In this document: positions 50,925 through 60,115 of the stretch, in pieces
How positions within the stretch are numbered: position 1 is the first letter of the stretch
Layout: each line of letters opens with the position of its first letter
Source of the DNA: Bradyrhizobium sp. LHD-71
Lineage (GTDB): Bacteria > Pseudomonadota > Alphaproteobacteria > Rhizobiales > Xanthobacteraceae
NCBI RefSeq assembly: GCF_031157255.1
Contig: NZ_JAVIFX010000005.1
Coordinates: 186,001 to 250,000, forward strand
DNA: 64,000 nucleotides
Direction: 5' to 3'
The notes under the pieces: generated by a model
What the model was told of the DNA's origin: nothing
Seen by the model: only the letters and a program-made list of their open reading frames with translations
Database searches by the model: none
Translations under genes and position numbers: made by a program

Positions 50925-51631
50925 CTATACGTCGCTCGCCGGATAGTTGGACGGGAAGAGCGCGCGCTTCGTCTCCTCATCATTCACCTTCTTGAACTCG
51001 TGGTCCTTTCCGACGGAGCGCGCCCTCGCGATCGCGGGACGCCCGTCGATCGCGGTGAACCACCGCTTGATGTTCGGGAATGGCGCGAGAGGATCGTCTG
51101 AGCCCTTCATGACGCGGGAGGCGCGATCGATCCAACCCCAAGCCGACATGTCGACGATCGTGTATTCAGAACCAACAATGTAGTCGCGGCCGGCAAGGTG
51201 GGTGTCGAGTACGCGATAATGGCGCTCCGCTTCCCGGCGATACCTATTGACGGCGTAGTCCAATCCCTCAGGCGCGGCGAACTGAAAATGTACTGCCTGT
51301 CCGGAGAATGGCCCGAGGCCTGTTCCGAGAAAGAAAAGCCACGACAAAAGCTCACCCCGATCGGCGGGTTGTCCGAGGAAGCGCCGCGTTTTCTCGGCGA
51401 GGTACAGCAGAATGGCGCTTGAGTCGAAAACCCGTGTCTCTTTCCCGCCAGGTCCTTCGGTGTCGACGATGGCGGGCACCTTGGCGTTGGGGTTGACGGC
51501 ACGAAATGAGAGCTGATGTTGCTCACCCTTGCTCGTGTCGACCGGCACCACGTCATACGGTAGCCAGCCTCCTCCAAAAACAGAGCGATCTTGGCTGGAT
51601 TGGGCGTCGGGTGGAAATAGAACCGGATCAT
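50925..51631 (-). pseudogene. Glutathione S-transferase, single-base frameshift
   Basis: The start, MIRFYFHPTPNPAKIALFLE followed by EAG, is a GST N-terminus with the thioredoxin-fold active site. After EAG the reading must change frame to continue as PYDVVPVDTSKGEQHQLSFR and AVNPNAKVPAIVDTEGPGG. Restoring one base at about 51563 rejoins the two parts as EEAGLPYDVVPV. The helical C-terminal domain runs intact to 50925. The second half alone still has a long open frame, so the lesion is recent or an assembly error. Confidence 0.8.
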
Positions 51632-51859
51632 CGCGCTCACTTTCGGGTTTTCAGACTGATGGCGCCCGAGGGCAGGGCGCGTGTTCAAAGGAGCTGGCGG
51701 TTGACGCGGCCGGCGTGATACCGCCCGTGCTTTCACCGGTGCGGAAGTAACCGCGCCGATATCGATTTTATCCCCGGCAGCTTGAAACTGCAATCGACGG
51801 TGAGCCGTTCGGTACGCAGCAACGTTCCGAGCGGGACCTTTCGGAGCGAGCCGTTGCCG

Positions 51860-53380
51860 TCAAAGGGCGGTGTTTGGGATCGGTGCGATCGAAGCGTCGC
51901 GCCGATCGTAGCGTACGGTCGGTGTCTGCATGGCAACAATCTCCTCGCCGATCGTCGGGTGCACGGCCATGACCGACATGAAGTCGCTCATGGTGGCTCC
52001 ACTTCCCACGGCGATCGCCAGCACTTGAATCATTTCGCTGGCATCCTCGGCGAAGATGTGGATCCCGAGGATCCGGTCTGTCTCGCGATCGACAATCAGT
52101 TTGAGAAGTGACGTCTCGCAATCGCGGGTTAGGGCAGCCTTCAGCGGGCGGAAGCGCGTCTTGTAGACGTCGACAGCAGGGTATTGGGCTCTCGCTTCGA
52201 GCTCTGTCAGGCCTACGGTACCGACTTCTGGGCTGGAGAAGACTGCGGTCGGCACATTGGAATAGTCGACGTGCCAAGCTTTCTCGCCGAACACGCTGTC
52301 GGCGAATGCGTGGCCTTCGCGGATCGCGACGGGCGTCAAATTGAATTGGTTCGATACGTCACCGACAGCGTAAATGCTTGAAATATTCGTGCGTGAGCAC
52401 TCGTCGACAACAATTGCACCATCCGCCGCTGTCTTGACCCCAGCGCGGTCGAGCCCGAGCGATGTCGTGTTCGGCGCGCGGCCAAAGGCGAGCAGGACCT
52501 GGTCCGCGACCAACTTTCCCCCTTGTTCGGTCGTAACGTCGATTTTTCCGGCGCGGTCGCCAGCGCCGGCGGGTTCGTTCCGCCGATCAAGGCGACGGAT
52601 ACTGTCGCCAAGCATCAGCTTGATGCCACGATTCGCGTAGGACGCGGCGACCGCCTGGCGTACGTCCTCGTCAAAGCCGCGCAGGATATTGCTTCCGCGG
52701 CAGACGACGGTGACGTCGCTTCCTAACGCAGCAAACAGGCCGGCAAACTCGATCGCGATGTATCCAGCACCGCCGATGACAAGCTTCCTCGGAAGTGTCT
52801 TCAAGTCAAAGATGTCATCTGAGGTGATGCCCAGCTCGATACCGTCGAAGGGAGGTAGCTCGGGCCGTGCGCCCGTCGCAATTAGGATGGTGCGCGCTCG
52901 CACGCGACGGCCGTCTTTGAGAAGGCGCACCGTATGCGCGTCCTCGAGCATAGCGCGAGACCGAACGATCTCGACGCCCGCCCTTTCTTGACTGGCGCCG
53001 TAGAGCTCTTCCAGGCGTGTGATCTCGCGGTCCTTCGCGGCAACTAATGACGGCCAGTCGAAATGCGGAACCGACAAGCGCCAGCCGAATTCCGCAGCCT
53101 CATCGAATGTGTCGCTGAAACGGCCGGCATAAACAAACAGCTTCTTCGGCACGCAGCCGCGGATGACGCACGTCCCTCCCAGCCGGTACTCCTCGGCGAG
53201 CATCACTTTTGCGCCATGTCCCGACGCGACGCGCGCAGCACGCACACCTCCAGAGCCGCCCCCAATCACGAACAGGTCAACGTCGAAATCCGCTTCGCGA
53301 GAAAGTGCCGACGCCTCGGTCCCCGTTGGCGGCACGTCGTGCGGTCCTTGTAATACATCTGTGTTGCTCAAGTCGGCCAT
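51860..53380 (-). CDS. gor: Glutathione-disulfide reductase
   Basis: About 506 residues from the ATG at 53380. FAD motif DLFVIGGGSGGVRAARVASG (about residue 36). The redox-active disulfide is GGTCVIRGCVPKKL (Cys71 and Cys76). The NADPH-binding motif is KLVIGGAGYIAIEFAGLFAA, and YAVGDVSNQFNLTPVAIREG is the second FAD segment. The C-terminal MAVHPTIGEEIVAM carries the catalytic His-Glu pair of glutathione reductases. It regenerates GSH from GSSG with NADPH. It lies beside the broken GST and next to dps. Confidence 0.93.
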   Translation of the reverse strand: MADLSNTDVLQGPHDVPPTGTEASALSREADFDVDLFVIGGGSGGVRAARVASGHGAKVMLAEEYRLGGTCVIRGCVPKKLFVYAGRFSDTFDEAAEFGWRLSVPHFDWPSLVAAKDREITRLEELYGASQERAGVEIVRSRAMLEDAHTVRLLKDGRRVRARTILIATGARPELPPFDGIELGITSDDIFDLKTLPRKLVIGGAGYIAIEFAGLFAALGSDVTVVCRGSNILRGFDEDVRQAVAASYANRGIKLMLGDSIRRLDRRNEPAGAGDRAGKIDVTTEQGGKLVADQVLLAFGRAPNTTSLGLDRAGVKTAADGAIVVDECSRTNISSIYAVGDVSNQFNLTPVAIREGHAFADSVFGEKAWHVDYSNVPTAVFSSPEVGTVGLTELEARAQYPAVDVYKTRFRPLKAALTRDCETSLLKLIVDRETDRILGIHIFAEDASEMIQVLAIAVGSGATMSDFMSVMAVHPTIGEEIVAMQTPTVRYDRRDASIAPIPNTAL

Positions 53381-53542
53381 CCAATTCGTTCTGCGCAGGC
53401 CGTCAAAAATGTAACCGCTGTCGCGTTCTGCGCCCGCGCAAGGCTTTGCTTCACTCTGGATTCGAACCGCCGCAAGTCCTAGCGCAGGCCCAGCCACTTC
53501 GGACTCCCGGCATCCTGTTCTGGACTTTCGGCACGCGAGGGG

Positions 53543-54046
53543 TCAGCGCGGCCGTGCAGCCTCGCGGAGGAACCACGCCCTCTTCTCGGCGGCGTCAATG
53601 CCCTCCAGTAGGCTCGCCGTGGCAAGGTCCTCGAGTTGGTCGCAAAGCTTGTGCGCCTGACGCATCGAGGCGGCCAGGGCGTTGTTGTCCTCCATCAGCT
53701 CAACGAGCATCGCATTCGGTTCGACGTCATCAGCGTCGTTGTCCTTAATGGTGCGCAGCCGCGCGGCTTGCCCAAGCGATCGGATCGTCGCGCTACCCAT
53801 CGCGCGGACGCGCTCGGCGAGCGGGTCGATCACTTCGAGAATGCCGCTCGCCTGCTCGTCCAGCATGAGGTGGTAGTCCCGGAAATGGGGGCCACTCACG
53901 TGCCAGTGAAAATTCTTGGTCTTGAGGTAGAGCGACAGTGCGTCAGCCAAGGCCTCGTTGATTTTCGCCGCTAAGGTTGCAATCGAATTCCGCGCCGCGG
54001 GCTCGTCCTTCTCACGGTTCGGCACGCCTTGAGCGCTTGTCGTCAT
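53543..54046 (-). CDS. dps: Dps-family ferritin-like DNA-protecting protein
   Basis: A 167-residue Dps with AAGGAC upstream of the ATG at 54046. The ferroxidase motif is NFHWHVSGPHFRDYHLMLDE (about residues 45-64), with the conserved His and Asp/Glu ligands at the dimer interface. The rest is a four-helix bundle ending AAEKRAWFLREAARPR. It oxidises iron with peroxide and shields DNA under stress. It lies between gor and the ThDP enzyme gene, both also on the minus strand. Confidence 0.93.
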   Translation of the reverse strand: MTTSAQGVPNREKDEPAARNSIATLAAKINEALADALSLYLKTKNFHWHVSGPHFRDYHLMLDEQASGILEVIDPLAERVRAMGSATIRSLGQAARLRTIKDNDADDVEPNAMLVELMEDNNALAASMRQAHKLCDQLEDLATASLLEGIDAAEKRAWFLREAARPR

Positions 54047-54183
54047 GTCGGCAGTCCTTTTCGTTGTGGGTGTTGCATACTGGCGCGTGGCAGGTCTGCA
54101 GGCCGAATTCGCCGCGCGCTCCGCGCGAGCTCTGGAGGCCAACGTTTCACGACGCATCGGACGAGCGAGAAGAGGCGGGGACG

Positions 54184-55878
54184 TCAGCCTCCGGTGAAAG
54201 CGGCAATCACTTCCTTGATCTTCGCGACGGCGTAGCCGCCAACCTGTTTCAGTTCTACGTGTGGAAGGTTCGGCATCTCGTCGCGCACCACACCACATGC
54301 GACGATCGCGGGCCCCGGGCACGCGAACGCTTCGATCAAAGTCGCCTCGAGCAGCGCTGGATCGCGGACCGCGAAACCGTGCGCGCCACAGGCGCGCCCT
54401 AGTGCGGCATAATCCGGGTTTGTGAATTCGATTGCCTCCCGGAAAGGAACTAGTCCCACGCTCTCGGCCTCGAGCGCGACGAGCCCGAACGCCGCATTGT
54501 CGAAGATCACGATTTTTACGGGTAAGTGATGGTGAGTCGCCGTGAGGAATTCGCTCATCAGCATGTTGAAACCGCCGTCCCCGGTGAGGACGATCACCTG
54601 TCGCGACCGGTCGAGCGCCTGGATGCCGTTGGCTTGTCCGAGCGCCGTACCGACGGCCGCATTATTGAAGGAGCCTACAATGCGCTGCTTGCCGTTCTGT
54701 CGAATCCAGTTGCCTGACCACAGCGTGTTGAGGCCTGTGTCGAAAACGAATACGGCGTCGTCTTTCGCGATGTCGCTGACTATCCGGGCCACTGCCTGCG
54801 GATAAATCCTATCGCGGCTGCGCATCAGGTCGCTTTGCTCGTCGAGTAGCTTGTCCCATGCGCGCCGGCCATCGGTGATTTCGTCGAAGAAAGCGCTTTC
54901 GGTCCTCGACCTCACTCTCGGCAGGAGAGCGGCGAGTGTCGGACGCACCGAGCCCCTTACGCCGAGCGCAGTCGGTGCACGCCGGCCAATCGCTACGGCT
55001 CGTTCGTCGATCTGGATGACACTCCCGTGCGATGGCAGGAAGTTCGAATACGGATAGTCCGTGCCAACCATCAGCAGGAGGTCACAGCCTCGGACCGCGT
55101 TGTAGGCCGGCTTGGTGCCGATCATGCCAAGTCCGCCTATCCAGCGCGGATCGTCGTAGGGGATGATCTCCTTGCCGCGCACCGTGTGGACGAGCGGCGC
55201 CTTCAGGCGGTCTGACAGTTCGCGAAGCAGGTCGGCCGAGCCCCGGCATCCCGCACCGCAGAGAATGGCGACCGACACGGCCGCATCCACGCGGCGGGCA
55301 ACCACGTCGATCTCGCGCTCATCTGGCGGAATCTCTCCGCGCGGTCCAAGTGTCGCGACGCTCGGAACGGCGTGCTCGATCTTGCTGGACAATACATCCT
55401 GGGGGAGGGTCAGGTGCGCGACCCCGGGGCCGGCATACGCGGTGGCGATCGCCTGGTGGATCACGCCGGGCGCTTGGGCCGGTGCGGTGATCGTCTGGGT
55501 ATAGAGCGACACGTCCCGGAATAGCAGGTCGGGCTCCGTGTATTGGTGATAGTCGATGCCTTTCAAACGTCGCGGCATCTCTCCCGACAACGCTAAGACG
55601 GGAGCATGGTCACGCGCGGCCTCATAGAGGCCCGCGACGAGGTGCGTGCTGCCAGGCCCCGTCGTGCCAGCACACACTGCGAGCTGGCCGGTCAGCTTGG
55701 CTTGGCCGGCCGCGGCCAGCGCGGCACCTTCTTCGTGCCGGACGCCGACCCATTCTATCGTGCTTCGTCGTACAGCATCGCCAAGTGGGTTCAGCGAGTC
55801 GCCGATCAGTCCGAAGATCTGCTTGACGCCGACCTCCACGAGAACGTCGACGAGGGCTTCCGCGACAGTGCGCGACAT
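54184..55878 (-). CDS. ThDP-dependent pyruvate oxidase/dehydrogenase-like enzyme (PoxB type)
   Basis: A 564-residue ThDP enzyme. The Pyr domain has the catalytic glutamate in WVGVRHEEGAALAAAGQAKL and GTTGPGSTHLVAGLYEAARD. The PP domain has GDGGFNMLMSEFLTATHHHL, the ThDP-Mg motif (GDG...N). The middle domain (about 190-330) resembles the FAD-binding part of PoxB. It probably decarboxylates pyruvate or a related 2-keto acid. It lacks a clear C-terminal membrane-binding helix. GGAAGAG lies just before the ATG. Confidence 0.88.
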   Translation of the reverse strand: MSRTVAEALVDVLVEVGVKQIFGLIGDSLNPLGDAVRRSTIEWVGVRHEEGAALAAAGQAKLTGQLAVCAGTTGPGSTHLVAGLYEAARDHAPVLALSGEMPRRLKGIDYHQYTEPDLLFRDVSLYTQTITAPAQAPGVIHQAIATAYAGPGVAHLTLPQDVLSSKIEHAVPSVATLGPRGEIPPDEREIDVVARRVDAAVSVAILCGAGCRGSADLLRELSDRLKAPLVHTVRGKEIIPYDDPRWIGGLGMIGTKPAYNAVRGCDLLLMVGTDYPYSNFLPSHGSVIQIDERAVAIGRRAPTALGVRGSVRPTLAALLPRVRSRTESAFFDEITDGRRAWDKLLDEQSDLMRSRDRIYPQAVARIVSDIAKDDAVFVFDTGLNTLWSGNWIRQNGKQRIVGSFNNAAVGTALGQANGIQALDRSRQVIVLTGDGGFNMLMSEFLTATHHHLPVKIVIFDNAAFGLVALEAESVGLVPFREAIEFTNPDYAALGRACGAHGFAVRDPALLEATLIEAFACPGPAIVACGVVRDEMPNLPHVELKQVGGYAVAKIKEVIAAFTGG

Positions 55879-56174
55879 GAATCTCTTCCGCGGTTGGCCT
55901 GCTTTTGTCGAAACGGACGCCGCGTCCGGGCCGATGCCACGGCGTCACTGCCAAAGCCTTGCGCTCTTGCACTAAGTCGCTCGTTGTACTGGATGATTCG
56001 TCCGCGCGGTGATAACCCCGCGTTATGAATAGCATGCCCTCGGCGTATTCCGGACCAAGTCGCCGAATGGCTACACTGGGACGTCAAGTGCTGCGTGCCG
56101 TTGCGACGTAACGATCGCGCCGCGCGCCGAGCCGGTTCGTTGCCTCCGACAGCAGCGATCGTGGGGTCAAGATC

Positions 56175-56765
56175 GTGCAGCTTCGAATACTCGTCTTCTA
56201 CGGATCGTACCGGTCAGACAGGAAGGGTATCCGCCTGGCACGGTACATCTGCGAAGAGCTCCGGTCGCGTGGTGACGCGCCCGAGCTGATCGATGCGAAG
56301 GCCGTCGGCCTGCCGATCTTGGATCGCATGTACAAGGAATATCCGCCGGGCGACGCGCCCGCGCGGATGGAGGCCTTGGCGGCGAGCATCCGTCAGGCGG
56401 ACGCATTTGTGTTCGTCGTAGGCGAGTACAATTGGGGAGTCCAGCCAGGGCTGAAGAACCTCACGGATCACTTTCTCGAAGAATGGTTTTGGCGGCCCGC
56501 GGGCATCGTCAGCTATTCCGCCGGTCGCACAGGCGGTGTCCGCGCTGCGGTCGCCTGGCGCAGCACGCTTTCTGAGATGGGCATGCTGGTCGTGTCCAGC
56601 ACGCCTGCCATAGGGCCTGTCGAGGAAGCGCTCGACGACTACAGCCAGGCGACCCGGGAGCTCGGCCGCTCGTTGGGACTCGCGCTATCAAAATTCCTTG
56701 AAGACCTCGCTTGGTGGGCGGAAGCTGGCAAGGCGCAAAGGGCGCGGCGGGCCCCGCCTTACTAG
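56175..56765 (+). CDS. NADPH-dependent FMN reductase-family protein
   Basis: A 196-residue flavodoxin-like protein from the GTG at 56175. The phosphate loop is LVFYGSYRSDRKGIRLARYI. DAFVFVVGEYNWGVQPGLKN holds the E-Y-N-x-G motif that binds the isoalloxazine ring, followed by FWRPAGIVSYSAGRTGGVRA. The family reduces flavins, quinones or azo and nitro compounds with NADPH. It starts the rightward half of the stress island. Confidence 0.88.
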   Translation: MQLRILVFYGSYRSDRKGIRLARYICEELRSRGDAPELIDAKAVGLPILDRMYKEYPPGDAPARMEALAASIRQADAFVFVVGEYNWGVQPGLKNLTDHFLEEWFWRPAGIVSYSAGRTGGVRAAVAWRSTLSEMGMLVVSSTPAIGPVEEALDDYSQATRELGRSLGLALSKFLEDLAWWAEAGKAQRARRAPPY

Positions 56766-56867
56766 GTGCGTGCGCCGGCAATCGCCGGGGCACACGGGAC
56801 AGGCCGATATACGCCGTGCCACTTGGACGAACGACGCATCAAAATTGACGCGGACAGCCCAAATCAC

Positions 56868-57140
56868 ATCGCAAGCCGTTCAGCTCGCCGGTCACTCGGG
56901 CGCCAATCGCTCCGCGCGGCTCGACCTTCCCGGCGGGCCAGTGCGGGCCTGTGAGCTTTTGCGCACTGCTTCACGTGAAGGACTTGGTTGCCGTTCGACG
57001 GATTGCGGCCGAGCGCGGCCGCGCGGGCATCGCTGTTCTGCGCTTCGACTTCACCGAACATGGTTCAAGCGAGGTCGACTTCTCGTCGACCAGATTTCTC
57101 GTCGAACGTAGCGGACCTCGTTTCCGCAGCGGATTACTAG
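56868..57140 (+). pseudogene. Alpha/beta hydrolase fragment (OsmC-associated type), frameshifted
   Basis: Three pieces in different frames rebuild the N-terminus of the hydrolase part of hydrolase/OsmC fusions: GHSGANRSARLDLPGGPVRA (about 56889-56949), CALLHVKDLVAVRRIAAERG and RAGIAVLRFDFTEHGSSE (about 56957-57075), and SSNVADLVSAADY (about 57096-57140). A stop follows, and the nucleophile elbow and OsmC domain are absent. These proteins detoxify organic peroxides, in keeping with the surrounding genes. Confidence 0.65.
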
Positions 57141-57463
57141 CAGCGGTCTCCGTATCGACTGAGCTTTTCGAGAATGCGCTCTAAAAGCCCTTCGGCCGCT
57201 TGATCCGAATCCGCGTCGTTGTCCCCGAACAGGGTGAAAGCGGCTTCCTAAAAGCAAACTTCATGGTTCACGGGTGCCGCCCAAATCGTCAGCAAGCGGC
57301 AATCTCGAGAAACAAGCTCTTCGGCTTCGTCGGGTGGCACGAGCGATCAGTGGACTCGAAAAAGGAGGTGAGGCGGAGACAACCATTTTTCCTGCTGATC
57401 GATACGGGGGCAATGGGCCGCTGTCTTTATTGTATGGCGAACTGGCCTCACCATATAGTTGGC
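57141..57463. other. Intergenic region with a candidate promoter
   Basis: I see no gene. A possible promoter lies at 57430-57459: TTGTAT, 18 bases, TATAGT. Its predicted start point falls almost on the next gene's ATG (57464), so that mRNA may have little or no leader. Confidence 0.35.
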
Positions 57464-58399
57464 ATGCAGCAAAATGGAACTTCCTTTCGTGAGCATCGTG
57501 AGCTCGGCGACGTCGAATGGCTGCGCGATCATGATCGCGCTCTGGCGTTGGCGGCCGAACAAGGCAAACCCGTTCTGCTGCTGTTCCAGGAAGTGCCCGG
57601 GTGTTCGACGTGCGTGCGATTTGGGCAGGATGTCCTGACGCATCCGTTGATGGTGGAACTGATCGCCGATCGATTCGTGCCGGTGGCGATCTTCAACAAT
57701 CATCCCGGTTCAGACGCCGAGATCCTCCTCCGCTACGACGAGCCATCGTGGAACAACCCCGTGGTGCGGTTTCTCGGACCTGGTGGAGCGGAACTCCTGC
57801 CCAAGCTGGCCGATCGCTACGACGCGCTGGGGCTGCATGAAAAGATCACGACCGTTCTCGAAATGCTTGGTGATGATGTGCCCGGTTATTTCCGCTTGCT
57901 GGGGCGCGACCTGCTGGTCGATTATGGCCTCAGCAAATGCGTCACCTACACAACTCCGTGCTTCTGGTCGGGCGAAACGAGCCTTGCCCAACATTCGGCG
58001 GTCATCACGACCGATGCTGGCTGGGTCGATGGCGAGGAAGTGGTACAGGTGCATTTCGATCCACGCGGGGTCTCACACTCGGATTTGGATGTTTATGCCC
58101 GTGCGGAAGGGTTCAATCCAACCAACAGTCGTGGTTTCGAACTTGATCGTGAACCGCAGTTCTACCTGCGCAAAAATGCCGCCCGTCACCTGCCTCTAAC
58201 GCCGGCCCAGCGTACACGCCTCAACCTGGCGGTGCCTTATCGCGATCCGCTCACGGACGTGCTCAGCCCGCAGCAGTCCGCATGGCTCGCCGATCCGAAG
58301 CTAAAGCTATTGAGCAGGGATGACGCCTATCGTCAGGACATTCGCCAGAGCTGGCCGCCGTTGGCGGCGCGGCTTGGTGCTATCGGGAAGGAGATGTGA
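57464..58399 (+). CDS. Thioredoxin/MsrA-like fusion protein
   Basis: About 311 residues from the ATG at 57464. The N-terminal thioredoxin-like domain has KPVLLLFQEVPGCSTCVRFG with Cys47 and Cys50 as a CxxC pair. Residues about 160-215 (TTPCFWSGETSLAQHSAVIT, GWVDGEEVVQVHFDPRGVSH) resemble the methionine sulfoxide reductase A active-site strand, with Cys166 in the C-F-W-x-G-E motif and the V-V-x-V-x-F-D-P-x-x-V-S strand. The segment between these MsrA parts is shorter than in true MsrA. A plausible role is a self-contained sulfoxide or disulfide reductase. The downstream SirB1-type gene overlaps its stop by four bases. Confidence 0.72.
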   Translation: MQQNGTSFREHRELGDVEWLRDHDRALALAAEQGKPVLLLFQEVPGCSTCVRFGQDVLTHPLMVELIADRFVPVAIFNNHPGSDAEILLRYDEPSWNNPVVRFLGPGGAELLPKLADRYDALGLHEKITTVLEMLGDDVPGYFRLLGRDLLVDYGLSKCVTYTTPCFWSGETSLAQHSAVITTDAGWVDGEEVVQVHFDPRGVSHSDLDVYARAEGFNPTNSRGFELDREPQFYLRKNAARHLPLTPAQRTRLNLAVPYRDPLTDVLSPQQSAWLADPKLKLLSRDDAYRQDIRQSWPPLAARLGAIGKEM

Positions 58400-59214
58400 T
58401 CGTGGATGTCGCCTCCATCGGTCTCATCGAGGATGAGGATATCCTTCTCGACCTAGCATCGCTTGCGATCAGCCATTTGGATCACGAGAATATCGATATC
58501 GGCCCCTACCTCCGCGCACTCGAAGAGATCGAGAACCGGGTATGCCATGAAGGGCAGAGTGCGTTTCTGCCCGAAGAACGCGCCGCTGTACTATCCCGCG
58601 TGCTGCACAGCGAGTTGGGTTTTGTCGGCGATGCCGACGGTTACGACTCGCCAGCCAACGCCGATTTCATCGCGGTTCTCGACCGTAAGCGCGGCCTACC
58701 GATTGCGCTGTCGATCCTCTATGTCGCGATGGCCCGCCGGGCTGGATGGGGTGCCTATGTGCTCAATTTGCCGGGTCATGTGCTGGTCCAGGTCGGCGAG
58801 AGGAGTCCGGTGGTGATCGATCCTTTCGCGGGCGGCGGTCTGGTGCCAGAGCGGAAGATCGCGGCGATTTGCCGGGCTTACCTTGGCGAGGAAGGCGATG
58901 CTTTCAGGCTCAACGTCTTCCGGATGAGCAATCGTGACGTGCTGGCCCGGTTGTTGAACAACCAGGCTGTTCGAGCAGAGAATGGGAGTGACCCTCATCG
59001 AGCCCTTATCGTGTATCAACGCATTACTCAGATCGCGCCGGCAGTGCTGGATGCCTGGCAAAGGCTTGCGCGTCTGCAGTTGGCGTTCAACGATGTTGCG
59101 AGCGCTAGGGCAAGCCTGTTCGCTATGTCAGAAGTCGCGCCCGACAAGAAAACGCGCGACCGGATAATGGATGCTTTTGAAGCGCTTGGTTCAATCAGAC
59201 CTGCCTCGCCATAG
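58396..59214 (+). CDS. SirB1-type transglutaminase-like/TPR protein
   Basis: A 272-residue protein from the GTG at 58396 (overlap GTGA with the previous stop). The SirB1 N-terminal domain, a transglutaminase-like fold, contains VLDRKRGLPIALSILYVAMA, GWGAYVLNLPGHVLVQVGER and VVIDPFAGGGLV. The C-terminal 90 residues form TPR-like helices (DPHRALIVYQRITQIAPAVL, DAWQRLARLQLAFNDVASAR). The cysteine of true transglutaminases is not evident, so it may bind rather than cleave peptides. Coupling to the thioredoxin/MsrA-like gene suggests a joint role in protein repair. Confidence 0.85.
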   Translation: MIVDVASIGLIEDEDILLDLASLAISHLDHENIDIGPYLRALEEIENRVCHEGQSAFLPEERAAVLSRVLHSELGFVGDADGYDSPANADFIAVLDRKRGLPIALSILYVAMARRAGWGAYVLNLPGHVLVQVGERSPVVIDPFAGGGLVPERKIAAICRAYLGEEGDAFRLNVFRMSNRDVLARLLNNQAVRAENGSDPHRALIVYQRITQIAPAVLDAWQRLARLQLAFNDVASARASLFAMSEVAPDKKTRDRIMDAFEALGSIRPASP

Positions 59215-59422
59215 AGCGCAGCATCCGCCTGATCGAATCACCGTGAAAAGGCGTAGATGGCGGGAGGCATAGGCCAGACCGACCGCCTATGATCGGGATA
59301 CTGGTATGACAATCATAGGAACAAGCATGAAGTCTCTTTCGGCTGCTGGTTCCGTGCGCCGCCGTCAGGCAAATGCTCAAGATGGATGACAAACTCCTAA
59401 AGAGTCACTCAAACGACCCCCT

Positions 59423-59602
59423 ATGATGCCGTTATGGGAGTTGATGGCACAGCTGTCGAAGAATGCGTTCCTCACCTCAGACGAATGGCCGCTTCCCCCC
59501 GCCCGTCATCCGACGCGAAGGACCTACGTTCTGTTGGAGGATGGACACGTGCAGGCCGCCGTGATCACGCCGGGTTATCGATTGCATGCCCCATCTGAAT
59601 AA
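59423..59602 (+). CDS. Small protein of unknown function
   Basis: A 59-residue open frame reading MMPLWELMAQLSKNAFLTSD, then TYVLLEDGHVQAAVITPGYR and ending LHAPSE. The composition looks protein-like: a helical start, then a beta hairpin with a V-L-L-E-D-G turn. It lies alone between the SirB1-type gene and DUF983. No ribosome binding site is convincing, so it may be a remnant. Family not recognised. Confidence 0.35.
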   Translation: MMPLWELMAQLSKNAFLTSDEWPLPPARHPTRRTYVLLEDGHVQAAVITPGYRLHAPSE

Positions 59603-59657
59603 CGTTTGAGCGCCGTCGCCGACTAATCTGTCACGGTGTGATACAAGAGGACGGGCG

Positions 59658-60107
59658 ATGGCCACGACGGTTCCAGATCCCACTGGAAGTCACAACGAGG
59701 ACCGGACGTCCGCGGAGACTGCTGTCGGGCGGAACATTGGTCTCTCCGTTCGGCGAGCTGTTCAAGGAAAGTGTCCGCGCTGTGGTCGTGGGCGCCTGTT
59801 TCGTGCGTTTCTTAAGGTCGATGATCACTGCTCAGTCTGCCACCTCGATTTCACCAGCCACCGGGCCGACGATCTGCCGGCCTACTTGGTGATCGTTATC
59901 GTCGGTCATGTCTTGGTTCCGGTAATCCTCTGGGTCGAAGCCGATTACGCGCCGTCGTTGACGCTTCAGCTCGGCGTTTATCTTCCGATTACGGCATTGG
60001 TCTCGATCGCTCTCCTGCAGCCGGTCAAGGGCACCGTCGTCGCGCTGCAATGGTCGCTCAAGATGCACGGCTTCGGCGCACATCAGCCCAACAAGCCCCG
60101 GGCATGA
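59658..60107 (+). CDS. DUF983 family membrane protein
   Basis: A 149-residue DUF983 protein. It starts with a zinc-ribbon-like part: RRAVQGKCPRCGRGRLFRAF and VDDHCSVCHLDFTSHRADDL (two CxxC pairs). Two membrane helices follow: YLVIVIVGHVLVPVILWVEA and LQLGVYLPITALVSIALLQP. The family function is unknown. The glnS start follows its stop after eight bases, with DUF983 sequence supplying the GAGG before it, so the two are translated together. Confidence 0.88.
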   Translation: MATTVPDPTGSHNEDRTSAETAVGRNIGLSVRRAVQGKCPRCGRGRLFRAFLKVDDHCSVCHLDFTSHRADDLPAYLVIVIVGHVLVPVILWVEADYAPSLTLQLGVYLPITALVSIALLQPVKGTVVALQWSLKMHGFGAHQPNKPRA

Positions 60108-60115
60108 GGTAGAAG

